A stretch of DNA of 64,000 bases, taken from the NCBI RefSeq assembly GCF_015210005.1, contig NZ_MU158698.1:1249009-1313008 (forward strand), written 5' to 3'. This document shows positions 8,103-17,688 of the stretch, piece by piece (position 1 is the first letter of the stretch; each line of letters begins with the position of its first letter). The notes beneath the pieces were generated by a model that was given only the letters and a program-made list of their open reading frames with translations, made no database searches and was not told where the DNA came from. This stretch comes from Sphingobacterium hungaricum (lineage in GTDB: Bacteria > Bacteroidota > Bacteroidia > Sphingobacteriales > Sphingobacteriaceae). The position numbers were made by a program, and so were the translations under genes.

Positions 8103-8183
8103 TTCAAAATTCAAAAGTTATAATTCAAAATCTGGAAGCGTGTAAACTTTTTTAATTTTGAATTTTGAATTTTGAATTTTTAC
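8103..8183. repeat. Inverted heptamer array between rpoA and rplQ
   Basis: Heptamer TTCAAAA occurs at 8103, 8110 and 8124, all in one 7-bp register, and its complement TTTTGAA occurs at 8156, 8163 and 8170, followed in register by TTTTTAC at 8177. The two blocks are inverted and could pair through about 20 bases. The array fills the 164-bp gap between rpoA and rplQ. The same TTTTGAA and TTTTTAC heptamers recur after ahcY at 52019. Confidence 0.8.
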
Positions 8184-8231
8184 TTTGTCAAAGAGGAATT
8201 ATGCAACAGGTCGCTTTAAATTATTTACTTA

Positions 8232-9224
8232 TTATTCTTCGTCTAATTTGTATTTAGACAAGTTCATACCAAAAGATAAACCTTTTGATTTAACTAATTC
8301 TTGAATTTCGCTCAATGATTTTTTACCGAAGTTACGGAACTTCAACATGTCAGCTACGTCATACGTTACTAACTCGGATAAAGTACGGATATCAGCAGCT
8401 TTCAAACAGTTCAATGCGCGCACTGAAAGGTCTAAGTCTACTAATTCTGTTTTCAAAATTTTACGCATGTGTAAAATTTCTTCGTCTACAACTTTCGTTT
8501 CTTCTTTAGTTTGAGACTCTAACAACATATTTTCGTCAGAGAACAACATGAAGTGTTGAATCAAAATACGAGCAGCTTCTTTCAAGGCATCTTCAGGATG
8601 GATAGAACCATCTGTAGAAATGTCCAATAACAATTTCTCATAATCGGTTTTTTGTTCAACACGATAATTTTCGATTGTGTATTTAACATTCTTGATTGGC
8701 GTATAGATTGAATCGATTGCGATTACACCTACAGGACCATCAGAAACTTTATTTTCTTCAGCATTAACATATCCACGGCCTTTTCCAACAGCTAATTCAA
8801 GTTCAATCGTAACTGAACTATCCATGTTGCAAATAACCAAATCAGGATTTAAAACTGTAAAATTATTAGAGAATTTTGTGATGTCACCAGCTTTAAATTG
8901 ATCTTGACCTTTGATAACCACGAATATTTTTTCGCTATCACCTTGCTCACCTGATTTTTGGAAACGAACTTGTTTCAAATTCAAGATGATCTCGGTAACG
9001 TCTTCTACAATACCTTTAATTGTAGAAAATTCATGCGAAACGCCTGAAAACCTTATCGACGTAATTGCATATCCTTCTAACGAGGACAATAAAATACGGC
9101 GTAAAGCATTACCAATAGTTACACCAAATCCTGGTTCTAATGGACGAAATTCGAAGGAACCATCAAAATCTGTTGATTTTTGCATGATTACTTTATCTGG
9201 TCTTTGAAATGCTAAAATTGCCAT
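8232..9224 (-). CDS. rpoA: DNA-directed RNA polymerase subunit alpha
   Basis: This 330-residue subunit starts RNA polymerase assembly as a dimer and contacts DNA and activators through its C-terminal domain. The N-terminal domain carries [26 protein letters not shown], split here by its conserved GNALRR turn; the C-terminal domain (about 255-320) contains [14 protein letters not shown] and LSEIQE. Length matches the family. It lies between rpsD and rplQ, the standard alpha-operon position. Confidence 0.97.
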   Translation of the reverse strand: MAILAFQRPDKVIMQKSTDFDGSFEFRPLEPGFGVTIGNALRRILLSSLEGYAITSIRFSGVSHEFSTIKGIVEDVTEIILNLKQVRFQKSGEQGDSEKIFVVIKGQDQFKAGDITKFSNNFTVLNPDLVICNMDSSVTIELELAVGKGRGYVNAEENKVSDGPVGVIAIDSIYTPIKNVKYTIENYRVEQKTDYEKLLLDISTDGSIHPEDALKEAARILIQHFMLFSDENMLLESQTKEETKVVDEEILHMRKILKTELVDLDLSVRALNCLKAADIRTLSELVTYDVADMLKFRNFGKKSLSEIQELVKSKGLSFGMNLSKYKLDEE

Positions 9225-9265
9225 TTAATTTCTTTTAAAAGTTTTTGTAACAATAATTTATATAC

Positions 9266-9303
9266 AACAGAAGAAAGCATAATCAAATATGCATTCTTCT
9301 GTT
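9266..9303 (-). other. Long hairpin between rpsD and rpoA
   Basis: Two 16-base arms, AACAGAAGAAAGCATA and its complement with one mismatch, enclose a 6-base loop just after the rpsD stop. No T run follows on the minus strand, so it is more like a processing, stability or attenuation element than a full terminator. Confidence 0.55.
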
Positions 9304-9308
9304 ATTTA

Positions 9309-9917
9309 TTATTTAGAGTATAACTCTACGATTAAGTTCTCTTTGATATTCTCAGGAATGTCTGTTCTTTCAGGGTAACTTAAGAAAGTACCAGAAAGTT
9401 CGTTTGCGTTCCACTCTAACCAAGAGAATTTGTTGATTTTTCTACCTTCAACTGAAGTTGTGATAGCTTCTAATGATTGAGAACGCTCACGTACAGTAAT
9501 TACATCACCTGGACGTAAACTATATGATGGGATGTTAACGACACTGCCGTTAACAGTAATGTGTTTGTGAGATACCAACTGACGTGCCGCAGAACGAGTT
9601 GGAGCGATACCTAAACGGTAAACTGTATTATCCAAACGAGCTTCTAATAATTTCAAGAAGATCTCACCTGTAATACCATGTTTAGAGGAAGCCTTTGCAA
9701 ATAAGTTAGCAAATTGACGCTCTAATACACCGTAAGTATATTTTGCTTTTTGTTTTTCTAACAACTGAACAGCATATTCAGATTGTTTTCCTCTTCTTTT
9801 AGATGGTCCATGTTGACCAGGAGGATAATTCTTTTTTTCTAACGCTTTATCTGGACCAAAAATTGGTTCTCTGAATTTACGAGCGATTTTGGACTTAGGT
9901 CCTGTATATCTTGCCAT
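9309..9917 (-). CDS. rpsD: 30S ribosomal protein S4
   Basis: S4 nucleates 30S assembly on the 5' domain of 16S rRNA. The 202 residues match the family, with [15 protein letters not shown] at the start and the S4 RNA-binding domain ([20 protein letters not shown], read across the conserved [11 protein letters not shown] turn). In E. coli S4 represses the alpha operon translationally; a comparable target was not identified here, although a long hairpin lies just downstream. It sits between rpsK and rpoA. Confidence 0.96.
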   Translation of the reverse strand: MARYTGPKSKIARKFREPIFGPDKALEKKNYPPGQHGPSKRRGKQSEYAVQLLEKQKAKYTYGVLERQFANLFAKASSKHGITGEIFLKLLEARLDNTVYRLGIAPTRSAARQLVSHKHITVNGSVVNIPSYSLRPGDVITVRERSQSLEAITTSVEGRKINKFSWLEWNANELSGTFLSYPERTDIPENIKENLIVELYSK

Positions 9918-9986
9918 TTTTTTTCTTCTGTTTAAAGTATCTTTCAGCCTGTAGCTGAAGAATCTTATCTATTAAACACTAATTAA

Positions 9987-10376
9987 TTAAACTCTTCTGC
10001 GTTTTGGAGGACGACAACCATTGTGTGGAAGTGGAGTGATGTCTTTAATAGTAGTTACATCAATACCAACTGTTTGCAATGTACGAATCGCAGATTCACG
10101 TCCAGCACCTGGACCTTTTACGAAAACTTCAACTTTACGCAATCCTAAATCGTAAGCTACTTTACCACAATCATTCGCTGCTTGACCTGCTGCATACGGA
10201 GTATTCTTTTTAGAACCTCTGAAGCCCATTTTACCAGCACTTGACCATGAAATAGTTTGACCTTGGTTGTTTGTCAAAGTTACAATGATGTTGTTAAAAG
10301 TAGCATTGATGTGCGCTTGGCCAATTGGCTCGATAACGACAATACGCTTTTTAGCAACTTTTTTACTTTTAGCCAT
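9987..10376 (-). CDS. rpsK: 30S ribosomal protein S11
   Basis: S11 is part of the platform of the small subunit near the mRNA exit. The 129 residues show the family signatures INATFNNTIVT-like [31 protein letters not shown] and the basic end [10 protein letters not shown]. It follows rpsM with a 12-base gap. Confidence 0.96.
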   Translation of the reverse strand: MAKSKKVAKKRIVVIEPIGQAHINATFNNIIVTLTNNQGQTISWSSAGKMGFRGSKKNTPYAAGQAANDCGKVAYDLGLRKVEVFVKGPGAGRESAIRTLQTVGIDVTTIKDITPLPHNGCRPPKRRRV

Positions 10377-10388
10377 TTTTCTTAATTA

Positions 10389-10766
10389 TTATTTAGTAGC
10401 CTTTTTCTTGTTTGCAACTGTTTTACGTTTACCTTTACGAGTACGCGTATTGTTCTTAGTACGTTGACCACGAACAGGTAAGTGTTTACGGTGACGTAAG
10501 CCACGGTAACATCCAATGTCCATCAAACGTTTGATGTTCAATTGAACTTCTGAGCGCAATGCACCTTCTACTTTGATTTCGTCATTAATGATTGTACGAA
10601 TTGCCGCCAATTGATCATCGTTCCACTCTTGAACTTTGACGTCATGGCTAATTTCTGCTTTATCTAAGATATAAGCAGCAGTAGCACGTCCGACACCGAA
10701 AATGTAAGTAAGGCCTATTACACCTCTTTTGTTTTTAGGTAAATCTATACCTGATATCCTTGCCAT
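10389..10766 (-). CDS. rpsM: 30S ribosomal protein S13
   Basis: S13 sits in the head of the 30S subunit and contacts the P-site tRNA and the 50S subunit. The 125 residues begin [14 protein letters not shown] and contain the HhH-like IFGVGRATA and the signature [15 protein letters not shown], with a very basic C-terminal tail. It follows rpmJ. Confidence 0.96.
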   Translation of the reverse strand: MARISGIDLPKNKRGVIGLTYIFGVGRATAAYILDKAEISHDVKVQEWNDDQLAAIRTIINDEIKVEGALRSEVQLNIKRLMDIGCYRGLRHRKHLPVRGQRTKNNTRTRKGKRKTVANKKKATK

Positions 10767-10795
10767 ATAATACTTTAAGCGATTATGTTAATAAA

Positions 10796-10912
10796 CTACC
10801 CTTGACGTTGCTTGTACTTAGGGTTCTTTTTGTTAATTACAAAAACTTTTCCTTTGCGGCGAATAATCTTGCAATCCGCGCTACGTTTTTTGATTGATGC
10901 TCTTACTTTCAT
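10796..10912 (-). CDS. rpmJ: 50S ribosomal protein L36, zinc-free type
   Basis: A 38-residue protein read directly from the minus strand, starting [10 protein letters not shown] and ending PKYKQRQG with a TAG stop. L36 is a small basic protein of the 50S subunit near the base of the L7/L12 stalk. Of the four zinc ligands in classical L36, only one cysteine (Cys14) remains; the others are replaced (Ser at 11, and no Cys or His at the two C-terminal ligand positions). It is therefore a zinc-independent form, as is common in Bacteroidetes. It lies between infA and rpsM, its usual place. Confidence 0.93.
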   Translation of the reverse strand: MKVRASIKKRSADCKIIRRKGKVFVINKKNPKYKQRQG

Positions 10913-10952
10913 TTTATACTATTTTTAAAAGCTGATCTTCGCAGATCTGTTA

Positions 10953-11171
10953 CTATTTGTAACGGTATGTAATTCTTCCTTTTGTTAAATCGTAAGGAGA
11001 CATTTCCAATTTCACTTTATCACCAGGTAGAATTTTAATGTAATGCATGCGCATTTTACCTGAGATATGAGCGATAATCTCATGTCCGTTCTCTAACTCT
11101 ACTCTAAACATTGCGTTAGAAAGTGCTTCTCTAATAATCCCGTCTTGTTCTATTGAGGCTTGTTTAGCCAT
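10953..11171 (-). CDS. infA: Translation initiation factor IF-1
   Basis: This 72-residue S1-like OB-fold protein binds the ribosomal A site during initiation. The start [11 protein letters not shown], the core [20 protein letters not shown] and the end GRITYRYK are typical and length is standard. It lies between map and rpmJ. Confidence 0.96.
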   Translation of the reverse strand: MAKQASIEQDGIIREALSNAMFRVELENGHEIIAHISGKMRMHYIKILPGDKVKLEMSPYDLTKGRITYRYK

Positions 11172-11246
11172 AAATTATTGCTGATTAACGTTTAAATAGC
11201 CTGTATAAACAGGAGTGCAAAGATAAATAAATTAATTGAATATCAA

Positions 11247-12029
11247 TTACTTTTTATCTAAAACTTTCTCGATTGCTTCAAAATTTAATAAAACATCTGG
11301 TTTGCCTTTTTGAATAGAAACCATTTGTTCGAAATGTGCAGATAGCTTTCCATCGATTGTACTGACTGTCCATCCATCCTCCCAAAACTTAACGCCCGCT
11401 TTACCGGCATTGATCATTGGTTCTATACAAATGACAAGACCTTGTTCTAATTTTGGCCCTACTCCGCGCTTTCCGTAGTTTGGAACTTCTGGTTTTTCAT
11501 GCAAATGAAAACCGACTCCATGTCCTACCAACTCGCGAACAACGCCATAATTATAAGGTGCCACATGTTCTTGTACTGCATATGAGATATCGCCTACTCG
11601 CTTCCCTACCACAGCCTGTTCAATTCCTTTATACAATGAAGCCTTCGTTACATCAAGTAATTGTTGTGCTTCAGCAGAAATCTCACCGACTCCAAAGGTA
11701 TAAGCTGAATCAGAAATAAATCCGTTTAACGTCACACCGCCATCAACAGAAACAATATCGCCATCTTTAAGCACATAGTCGCTCGGAAAGCCATGTACGA
11801 TCTGATCATTTACAGAGATACAAAGCGAATACGGGAAACCATGATAATTCAAAAATGCGGGCGTGCCTCCGTGATCTTGAATGAAGTCGAAAGCAAGCTT
11901 ATCCAAAGATAAAGTTGTGATTCCGGGTTTTACTTCCTTGGCAATTTCAACAAGCAATTGCGAGAGTACATTTGCTGACTCTCGCACTTGTTCAATTTCT
12001 TCTTCAGTTTTATAATAAACTTTAGACAT
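11247..12029 (-). CDS. map: Methionine aminopeptidase, type I
   Basis: This 260-residue metallopeptidase removes the initiator methionine from nascent proteins. The metal-binding residues are visible in DGDIVSVDGGVTLNGFISDSA, split between two aspartates of SVD and SDSA, in GHGVGFHLHEKP, and in the glutamates of CIEPM and FEQM. Length fits the family. It lies between secY and infA, an arrangement common in bacterial spc operons. Confidence 0.96.
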   Translation of the reverse strand: MSKVYYKTEEEIEQVRESANVLSQLLVEIAKEVKPGITTLSLDKLAFDFIQDHGGTPAFLNYHGFPYSLCISVNDQIVHGFPSDYVLKDGDIVSVDGGVTLNGFISDSAYTFGVGEISAEAQQLLDVTKASLYKGIEQAVVGKRVGDISYAVQEHVAPYNYGVVRELVGHGVGFHLHEKPEVPNYGKRGVGPKLEQGLVICIEPMINAGKAGVKFWEDGWTVSTIDGKLSAHFEQMVSIQKGKPDVLLNFEAIEKVLDKK

Positions 12030-12037
12030 GCAGAATA

Positions 12038-13384
12038 TTAAATTGCGGATTGATCAATACCTTCTACCGTAGCAGAAGATCTACCTTTCACGCGTCCAGT
12101 CTTCATCAATCCATCGTAATGACGCATCAATAAATGACTTTCGATTTGTTGCAACGTGTCTAATACAACACCAACTAAAATTAGCAATGATGTACCTCCA
12201 AAGAAGTGTGCAAATTGGTTATTGACACCAAACAAACTTGCGATCGCAGGCATGATTGCAATAATTGCAATAAAGATCGCGCCTGGGAAAGTAATGTGAG
12301 AAATCACATTATCAATGTACAAGTTGGTTTCATATCCTGGTTTAACACCTGGGATAAATCCACCATTTTTCTTCATATCCTCAGACATTTGTTGAGGATT
12401 CACCATGATGGCTGTGTAGAAAAATGTAAATGCAATAATTAATAAAGCAAACACTACGTTGTAGGTAACCGAAGTATAATTACTTAAAGATGTAAGAAAC
12501 TCCGACTGTACGTTTGGAAAGAACTGTGATAATGACATCGGCAAGAACATGATTGCTTGCGCGAAAATGATCGGCATTACACCGGCAGCATTGACCTTTA
12601 AAGGGATATACTGACGAACGCCACCAACTTGTTTGTTACCAACAATTTTCTTCGCATACTGTACAGGGATTTTACGAACACCTTGCACTACCATAATTGT
12701 GAATATAACTACGAAGAATAAAGCAACGAATTCTAATAACAATGGAATTGGACCACCGCCACTAGGACTCATTCTAGACGCCCATTCTGCAGAAATACCA
12801 GCAGGTAATTGTGCAATAATACCAGACATAATGATTAAAGAAATACCATTTCCAATTCCTTTATCCGTAATACGCTCACCTAACCACATAACAAATAATG
12901 TACCTGCAGTAAGGACAATTGCTGTAAGAATCGTGAACATTGGGTCAGCAAGCGTTTTCGCCTCTGGGCCAATTTGAGTTCTTACGTAAGCAAATGCTTG
13001 AACTAACGTAATTGCTAAAGTCAGGTAACGAGTAATCTGGTTCATTTTCTTACGACCAGACTCGCCTTCCTTTTGCATTTTTTGGAATGAAGGAACAGCA
13101 ATTCCTAATAACTGCACCACAATCGATGCAGAGATATACGGCATCACACCCAAAGCAAAAATAGCAGCTCGTGAAAACGATCCACCAGCAAACATATTTA
13201 TCAAATCCATGATGTCGTTTCCGCCATCACCTCTGTTGACTACCAGTGCCTCTGGATTAACACCTGGCAATACCACGTGACATCCGACACGGTAAATTAG
13301 AAGAAACAATAACGTATTTAAAATACGGTTACGTAGATCTTCTATCTTCCATATATTGGTTAAGGTTGTGATTAGTTTCTTCAT
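12038..13384 (-). CDS. secY: Protein translocase subunit SecY
   Basis: SecY is the channel-forming subunit of the Sec translocon in the inner membrane. The 448 residues contain about ten hydrophobic segments, the plug-region motif FAGGSFSRAAIFALGVMPYISASI (conserved GVMPYI part), and the cytosolic loop VRKIPVQYAKK. It follows rplO with a 5-base gap, and map begins 8 bases after its stop. Confidence 0.97.
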   Translation of the reverse strand: MKKLITTLTNIWKIEDLRNRILNTLLFLLIYRVGCHVVLPGVNPEALVVNRGDGGNDIMDLINMFAGGSFSRAAIFALGVMPYISASIVVQLLGIAVPSFQKMQKEGESGRKKMNQITRYLTLAITLVQAFAYVRTQIGPEAKTLADPMFTILTAIVLTAGTLFVMWLGERITDKGIGNGISLIIMSGIIAQLPAGISAEWASRMSPSGGGPIPLLLEFVALFFVVIFTIMVVQGVRKIPVQYAKKIVGNKQVGGVRQYIPLKVNAAGVMPIIFAQAIMFLPMSLSQFFPNVQSEFLTSLSNYTSVTYNVVFALLIIAFTFFYTAIMVNPQQMSEDMKKNGGFIPGVKPGYETNLYIDNVISHITFPGAIFIAIIAIMPAIASLFGVNNQFAHFFGGTSLLILVGVVLDTLQQIESHLLMRHYDGLMKTGRVKGRSSATVEGIDQSAI

Positions 13385-13389
13385 GTATA

Positions 13390-13836
13390 CTAAAGTTTTA
13401 CAATAGAACCACCTGCAGCTTCTATTGCTTTTTGAGCAGTAGCTGAAAATGCGTGTGCTTTAATTTCAATTTTAGAAGTGAATTCTCCACGTCCTAAAAC
13501 TTTCACTAAATCGTTTTTAGATACTAAACCATGTTCTTTTAATGTATCAAAGTCTAAAGTTGTTAAAGAAAACTTCTCAACTAAAGCTTGCAATACGTCT
13601 AAGTTTACGCCAACGTATTCTACACGGTTGATGTTTTTGAAACCGAATTTAGGCACACGACGTTGCAAAGGCATTTGACCACCTTCGAAACCGATTTTCG
13701 TTTTGTTACCAGAACGAGATCCAGCACCTTTATGACCGCGAGTGGAAGTACCACCACGACCAGAACCTGTACCACGACCAATACGCTTGCTACTTTTGAT
13801 AGAACCTTTTGCAGGTTTTAAATTACTTAAGTTCAT
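13390..13836 (-). CDS. rplO: 50S ribosomal protein L15
   Basis: L15 stabilises 23S rRNA in late 50S assembly. The 148 residues start [12 protein letters not shown] and carry the Gly/Arg-rich extension [18 protein letters not shown] and the signature near the C-terminus ([18 protein letters not shown]). It lies between rpmD and secY, separated from rpmD by 110 bases that contain a hairpin. Confidence 0.96.
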   Translation of the reverse strand: MNLSNLKPAKGSIKSSKRIGRGTGSGRGGTSTRGHKGAGSRSGNKTKIGFEGGQMPLQRRVPKFGFKNINRVEYVGVNLDVLQALVEKFSLTTLDFDTLKEHGLVSKNDLVKVLGRGEFTSKIEIKAHAFSATAQKAIEAAGGSIVKL

Positions 13837-13908
13837 TTTTAAATGAATTGTGTTACGCCTTCGCTCTCACTAAACAGGACGCAACGATTAAAAAATTGAT
13901 GAATAATA

Positions 13909-13944
13909 GGAAATGGAAAATGTTATAAAACACTTTCCATTTTC
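13909..13944 (-). other. Hairpin between rpmD and rplO
   Basis: GAAAATGGAAA and TTTCCATTT-type arms form about 10 pairs just after the rpmD stop on the minus strand. There is no T run after it, so it is unlikely to stop transcription fully. Confidence 0.35.
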
Positions 13945-13946
13945 AA

Positions 13947-14126
13947 TTAAATTGCTTCGATAGCTACTAAGTGATTCACTTTTCTTACCATCCCGATGAT
14001 GGCAGGTGTAGCTTCTACTTCTACCGATTGATTGATTTTTTTCAAACCTAATGCTTCGATAGTTTTCTTTTGGCGCTCGCTTCTGTCGATAACGCTCTTT
14101 ATCTGGGTGATTTTGATTTTTGCCAT
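13947..14126 (-). CDS. rpmD: 50S ribosomal protein L30
   Basis: A 59-residue protein read from the minus strand, starting [15 protein letters not shown], with the core [12 protein letters not shown] and the end [13 protein letters not shown]30 binds 23S and 5S rRNA regions of the large subunit. Length and sequence are typical, and the position between rpsE and rplO is standard for the spc operon; the start lies 4 bases after the rpsE stop. Confidence 0.94.
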   Translation of the reverse strand: MAKIKITQIKSVIDRSERQKKTIEALGLKKINQSVEVEATPAIIGMVRKVNHLVAIEAI

Positions 14127-14130
14127 GATA

Positions 14131-14649
14131 TTAACCGTTAAATACTTTGTTTAAATCGACACCGCGGTGTTGAGCTACTGTGTATGCATCGCGCATATTT
14201 GCTAAAGCATCAACAGTTGCTTTTACCACGTTGTGTGGGTTAGAAGAACCTAATGATTTCGCCAATACGTCGGTAATTCCAGCAGACTCTAATACTGCAC
14301 GCATCGCACCACCTGCAAGTACACCTGTACCGTGAACAGCTGGTTTGATCAATACTGAACCGCCTGAATATTTACCGTATTGCTCATGAGGAACTGTTCC
14401 TTTGATAATAGGAACTTTAACTAAGTTCTTTTTCGCATCATCGATACCTTTAGTAATCGCTTCAGTTACCTCTTTAGCTTTACCTAAACCGTAACCTACG
14501 ATACCATTTTCGTCACCGACAACAACGATTGCTGAGAAGCTAAAAGTACGACCACCTTTGGTTACTTTCGCAACGCGTTGGATGCTTACTAAGCGATCTT
14601 TTAATTCAATTTCGCTTGATTTTACTCTTTTTATATTGCTTAATGCCAT
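14131..14649 (-). CDS. rpsE: 30S ribosomal protein S5
   Basis: S5 helps maintain translational accuracy and lines the mRNA entry. The 172 residues show the N-terminal dsRBD-like fold with [22 protein letters not shown] and the C-terminal signature [19 protein letters not shown]. It lies between rplR and rpmD. Confidence 0.96.
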   Translation of the reverse strand: MALSNIKRVKSSEIELKDRLVSIQRVAKVTKGGRTFSFSAIVVVGDENGIVGYGLGKAKEVTEAITKGIDDAKKNLVKVPIIKGTVPHEQYGKYSGGSVLIKPAVHGTGVLAGGAMRAVLESAGITDVLAKSLGSSNPHNVVKATVDALANMRDAYTVAQHRGVDLNKVFNG

Positions 14650-14661
14650 TTTCTTATTAAA

Positions 14662-15015
14662 TTAAAAGTCTAAACCGCCTTCGCGAGCACCTTCAGCCAA
14701 TGATTTAATACGGCCATGGTATAAGTACCCATTACGGTCAAAAACTACTTTGCTAATACCTGCTGCAACTGCTTTCTCTGCTACTGATTTTCCAACAGCT
14801 TTGGATTGATCTACTTTATTTCCGCTTGCTACAAAATCTTTCGATGTTGAAGAAGATGAAACTAATGTCTTTCCAGTTGTGTCATCAATAATTTGAGCAT
14901 AGATTGCTTTGTTACTTCTAAACACAGATAAACGCGGACGTTCAACTGTTCCTGTCAGGTTTTTTCTGATTCCTTTTTTTATTCGCTCTCTGCGAGATGA
15001 TTTATGTCCTGCCAT
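14662..15015 (-). CDS. rplR: 50S ribosomal protein L18
   Basis: L18 binds 5S rRNA together with L5 and L25. The 117 residues have a basic N-terminus ([16 protein letters not shown]) and the conserved [20 protein letters not shown] and [26 protein letters not shown] segments, cited here as their short cores RLSVFRSNK and [11 protein letters not shown]. It follows rplF by 5 bases. Confidence 0.96.
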   Translation of the reverse strand: MAGHKSSRRERIKKGIRKNLTGTVERPRLSVFRSNKAIYAQIIDDTTGKTLVSSSSTSKDFVASGNKVDQSKAVGKSVAEKAVAAGISKVVFDRNGYLYHGRIKSLAEGAREGGLDF

Positions 15016-15020
15016 GGTTA

Positions 15021-15575
15021 TTATTTTTTAGCTGATTTACCTGCTTTTCTTCTCAATACTTCACCTTCAAACTTGATACCTTTTCCTTTGTAAGGCTCTG
15101 GTTTACGGAAGCCACGGATTTTCGCCGCGATTTGTCCTAACAATTGTTTGTCAGTAGATTCTAAAGTGATGGTTGGGTTTTTACCCTTATCAGCAGTTGT
15201 TGTAACTTTAATTTCCTTTGGCAATACAAAAACGATCTGGTGAGAGAAACCTAAAGTAAGTTCCAATGTATTCCCGTTGTTAGAAGCACGGTAACCCACA
15301 CCCACTAATTCCTGAGTAGATTTGTAGCCTTCCGTTACACCGATCACCATGTTGTGCAATAAAGAACGGTATAGTCCGTGTAGCGCTTTGTGTTTCTTTT
15401 GTTCTGTAGGACGAGAAACAAGAATGTTTCCGTCTTCTTCTTTAACCGTAATATCGCGGTCAACTTGTTGCGTTAATTCGCCTTTTGGCCCTTTAACAGT
15501 AATCAGATTCTTATCCGATACTGCGATTGTCACTCCCGAAGGAATGGCAATAGGCGCTTTTCCAATTCTTGACAT
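15021..15575 (-). CDS. rplF: 50S ribosomal protein L6
   Basis: L6 binds near the sarcin-ricin loop at the factor-binding site. The 184 residues start [15 protein letters not shown] and contain two repeated L6 domains, with the C-terminal signature [14 protein letters not shown]. It lies between rpsH and rplR. Confidence 0.96.
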   Translation of the reverse strand: MSRIGKAPIAIPSGVTIAVSDKNLITVKGPKGELTQQVDRDITVKEEDGNILVSRPTEQKKHKALHGLYRSLLHNMVIGVTEGYKSTQELVGVGYRASNNGNTLELTLGFSHQIVFVLPKEIKVTTTADKGKNPTITLESTDKQLLGQIAAKIRGFRKPEPYKGKGIKFEGEVLRRKAGKSAKK

Positions 15576-15595
15576 TTTTCGTGTTTTTTCCTAGA

Positions 15596-15994
15596 TTAAT
15601 AAATGTAACATAAAACCTCGCCACCGACGTTTTGTACAACTGCTTCTTTATCTGTCATTACTCCTTTAGAAGTAGATAAAATGGCAATACCCAAACCGTT
15701 TAAAACACGTGGCATGTTGTCTACACCTGCATACTTTCTTAAACCAGGTTTACTCACACGAGTTAATGTGCGAATAGCCGGAATTTTGCTAATCGGATTG
15801 TATTTCAAAGCGATTTTGATTTGGCCTTGAGGACCATTGTCTTCGAATTTGTAATTAGCAATGTAACCTTTGTCAAATAAAACTTTGGTAATTTCTTTCT
15901 TAAGGTTCGATGCAGGAATTTCAACAACCCTATGGTTGGCCTTGATGGCATTCCTTACTCGTGTAAGGTAATCCGCTATTGGATCTATATTCAT
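15596..15994 (-). CDS. rpsH: 30S ribosomal protein S8
   Basis: S8 binds the central domain of 16S rRNA and in E. coli represses the spc operon by binding its mRNA. The 132 residues start with [13 protein letters not shown] and end with the signature [20 protein letters not shown] 143-base gap separates it from rpsN; that gap holds a promoter and a terminator-like hairpin, so rpsH and downstream genes may be independently controlled. Confidence 0.96.
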   Translation of the reverse strand: MNIDPIADYLTRVRNAIKANHRVVEIPASNLKKEITKVLFDKGYIANYKFEDNGPQGQIKIALKYNPISKIPAIRTLTRVSKPGLRKYAGVDNMPRVLNGLGIAILSTSKGVMTDKEAVVQNVGGEVLCYIY

Positions 15995-16082
15995 TAGTAT
16001 ATATAAAATTGTGATACCGGTTTCTTCCAGCTAACCGAAGCGGAAGACCTACTATCTGTTCATAAATTTGCAAAGCAAAAAA

Positions 16083-16114
16083 CCCTGATAAATCTTTGAC
16101 AGATTTATCGAGGG
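16083..16114 (-). terminator. Terminator-like hairpin inside the spc region
   Basis: On the minus strand GATAAATCT pairs with AGATTTATC, extended by CCCT/AGGG across a one-base bulge, with a 5-base loop and then six T. The structure has the form of an intrinsic terminator or attenuator, but it lies between rpsN and rpsH in the middle of the ribosomal cluster and only just downstream of a -7 element. Confidence 0.6.
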
Positions 16115-16122
16115 CAAAAGTA
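16115..16122 (-). promoter_or_regulatory. Internal promoter before rpsH
   Basis: On the minus strand TACTTTTG is an exact TAnnTTTG -7 element, with CTTG exactly 19 bases upstream (16142-16145) as a -33-like element. It is the same octamer as in the rplC promoter. Transcription would begin in the first arm of the adjoining hairpin. Confidence 0.55.
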
Positions 16123-16137
16123 ACTTTTTTTTCTAAA

Positions 16138-16407
16138 TTACCAAGAAGCTTTTTTCACTCCCGGGATTTTTCCGTCTAAAGCCATCTCACGGAATGTTAC
16201 ACGAGAGATACCAAATTGACGCATATATCCTTTAGGACGACCAGTTAATTTACAACGATTGTGCAAACGTACCGGCGAAGCATTTTTTGGCAATTTGTCC
16301 AAAGCAGCGTAATCGCCAGCAGCTTTAAGAGCTGCACGCTTGTCAGCATACTTTGCGACCAATTTTTGACGCTTTACTTCGCGTGCTTTTAATCCTTCTT
16401 TAGCCAT
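16138..16407 (-). CDS. rpsN: 30S ribosomal protein S14, zinc-free long form
   Basis: S14 is in the head of the 30S subunit. At 89 residues this is the long zinc-independent form: the C-terminal signature [20 protein letters not shown] is present (core [11 protein letters not shown]), but the CxxC zinc pairs of the short form are absent. Its start overlaps the end of rplE by 8 bases, suggesting translational coupling. Confidence 0.95.
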   Translation of the reverse strand: MAKEGLKAREVKRQKLVAKYADKRAALKAAGDYAALDKLPKNASPVRLHNRCKLTGRPKGYMRQFGISRVTFREMALDGKIPGVKKASW

Positions 16408-16969
16408 TGTTTTGAGTATTTTGATTTTTGAATGGTAAACCGAATTGTTTCAACAATTCTAACGCTTCGATGTCATTATGCGCTGAAGTTACAAAAGTAA
16501 TATCCATACCTTGGATCTTATTGATTTTGTCAATGTTGATCTCTGGGAAGATGATTTGCTCTGTAATACCTAAGTTATAATTTCCTCTACCATCGAAACC
16601 TTTATCGTTGATACCGCGGAAATCGCGAATACGAGGCAAAGATACAGCGATCAAACGATCTAAAAATTCATACATATTGTTGTCACGCAATGTCACGCGA
16701 GCACCAATAGGCATTCCTTTACGCAATTTGAAATTGGAGATATCTTTTTTGGATTTTGTTGCAACAGCTTGTTGACCAGTAATCAATGTTAATTCACCGA
16801 TTGCATTGTCAATTAATTTTTTGTCAGATGATGCAGCGCCAATCCCTTGAGATACGACAATTTTTTCCAGTTTTGGAACTTGCATAACGCTTTTGTACTG
16901 AAACTTATCTTTAAGTGCTGTACGGATTTCCTCCGCATATTTCACTTTTAATCTTGGAACGTAAGTCAT
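16400..16969 (-). CDS. rplE: 50S ribosomal protein L5
   Basis: L5 binds 5S rRNA and contacts the P-site tRNA. The 189 residues contain the family signature [14 protein letters not shown] and the central [19 protein letters not shown] (core GARVTLRDN). The start shares a base with the rplX stop (TAATG arrangement), which implies translational coupling, and the 3' end overlaps rpsN. Confidence 0.96.
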   Translation of the reverse strand: MTYVPRLKVKYAEEIRTALKDKFQYKSVMQVPKLEKIVVSQGIGAASSDKKLIDNAIGELTLITGQQAVATKSKKDISNFKLRKGMPIGARVTLRDNNMYEFLDRLIAVSLPRIRDFRGINDKGFDGRGNYNLGITEQIIFPEINIDKINKIQGMDITFVTSAHNDIEALELLKQFGLPFKNQNTQNNG

Positions 16970-17316
16970 TATTTAATTTCCTCCCCTGATTTTTTAGCGT
17001 AACGAACAATTTTTCCATCCGCATTAAGCTTACGACCTACGCGAGTAGTTTCTCCTGATTTAGGATCGATTAATGCTAAGTTAGAAATATGAATAGCCGC
17101 TTCTTTCTCAATGATACCACCATTAGGATTAGCTGCGCTAGGTTTTGTGTGTTTTTTAACGATGTTAGCGCCTTCCACGAATGCTCTATTAGTATCAATT
17201 ACTACCTTTAATACTTTACCTTGAGCACCTTTAGAGTTACCAGCGATAACTTTCACTAAATCGCCACTTTTGATTTTGATTTTGTGCGTAGTTGTTTGTT
17301 GTTTCTTGTATGCCAT
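16969..17316 (-). CDS. rplX: 50S ribosomal protein L24
   Basis: L24 is an assembly initiator of the 50S subunit, with a KOW motif. In this 115-residue protein the KOW segment is [20 protein letters not shown] (core [13 protein letters not shown]). It lies 2 bases after rplN and shares one base with rplE. Confidence 0.96.
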   Translation of the reverse strand: MAYKKQQTTTHKIKIKSGDLVKVIAGNSKGAQGKVLKVVIDTNRAFVEGANIVKKHTKPSAANPNGGIIEKEAAIHISNLALIDPKSGETTRVGRKLNADGKIVRYAKKSGEEIK

Positions 17317-17318
17317 GA

Positions 17319-17687
17319 TTATAAAACCTCCGGTGCTAGTGATACAATTTTCATGAACTGCTTCTCACGCAACTCTCTAGCCACAGGGCCAAAGATACGT
17401 GTTCCACGTGGCTCATCATTATTATTTAATAATACTGCAGCGTTGTCATCGAAACGAATGTAAGAACCATCTTTACGACGGATTTCTTTTTTCGTACGAA
17501 CTACTACAGCTTTTGAAACGGAACCTTTTTTCACGTTTCCTGAAGGCAAAGCGCTTTTCACCGACACAACAATCTTATCACCGATCGATGCATAACGCTT
17601 GCGCGTGCCACCCAATACACGGATTACTAAAACTTCTTTAGCACCGCTATTGTCAGCTACATTAAGTCTTGATTCTTGTTGTACCAT
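17319..17687 (-). CDS. rplN: 50S ribosomal protein L14
   Basis: L14 is at the subunit interface. The 122 residues start [19 protein letters not shown] and end with the conserved [20 protein letters not shown] (core [11 protein letters not shown]). Length is standard and it follows rpsQ directly. Confidence 0.97.
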   Translation of the reverse strand: MVQQESRLNVADNSGAKEVLVIRVLGGTRKRYASIGDKIVVSVKSALPSGNVKKGSVSKAVVVRTKKEIRRKDGSYIRFDDNAAVLLNNNDEPRGTRIFGPVARELREKQFMKIVSLAPEVL

Positions 17688-17688
17688 G

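Noticed and set aside
8101..8183. Inverted AT-rich blocks as a terminator of rpoA
   Set aside because: The pairing is long but weak and loops about 25 bases apart, with no T run on the minus strand after it; the array character explains it better.
13909..13944. Terminator between rpmD and rplO
   Set aside because: The stem lacks a T run and lies inside an essential operon; it is listed only as a hairpin.
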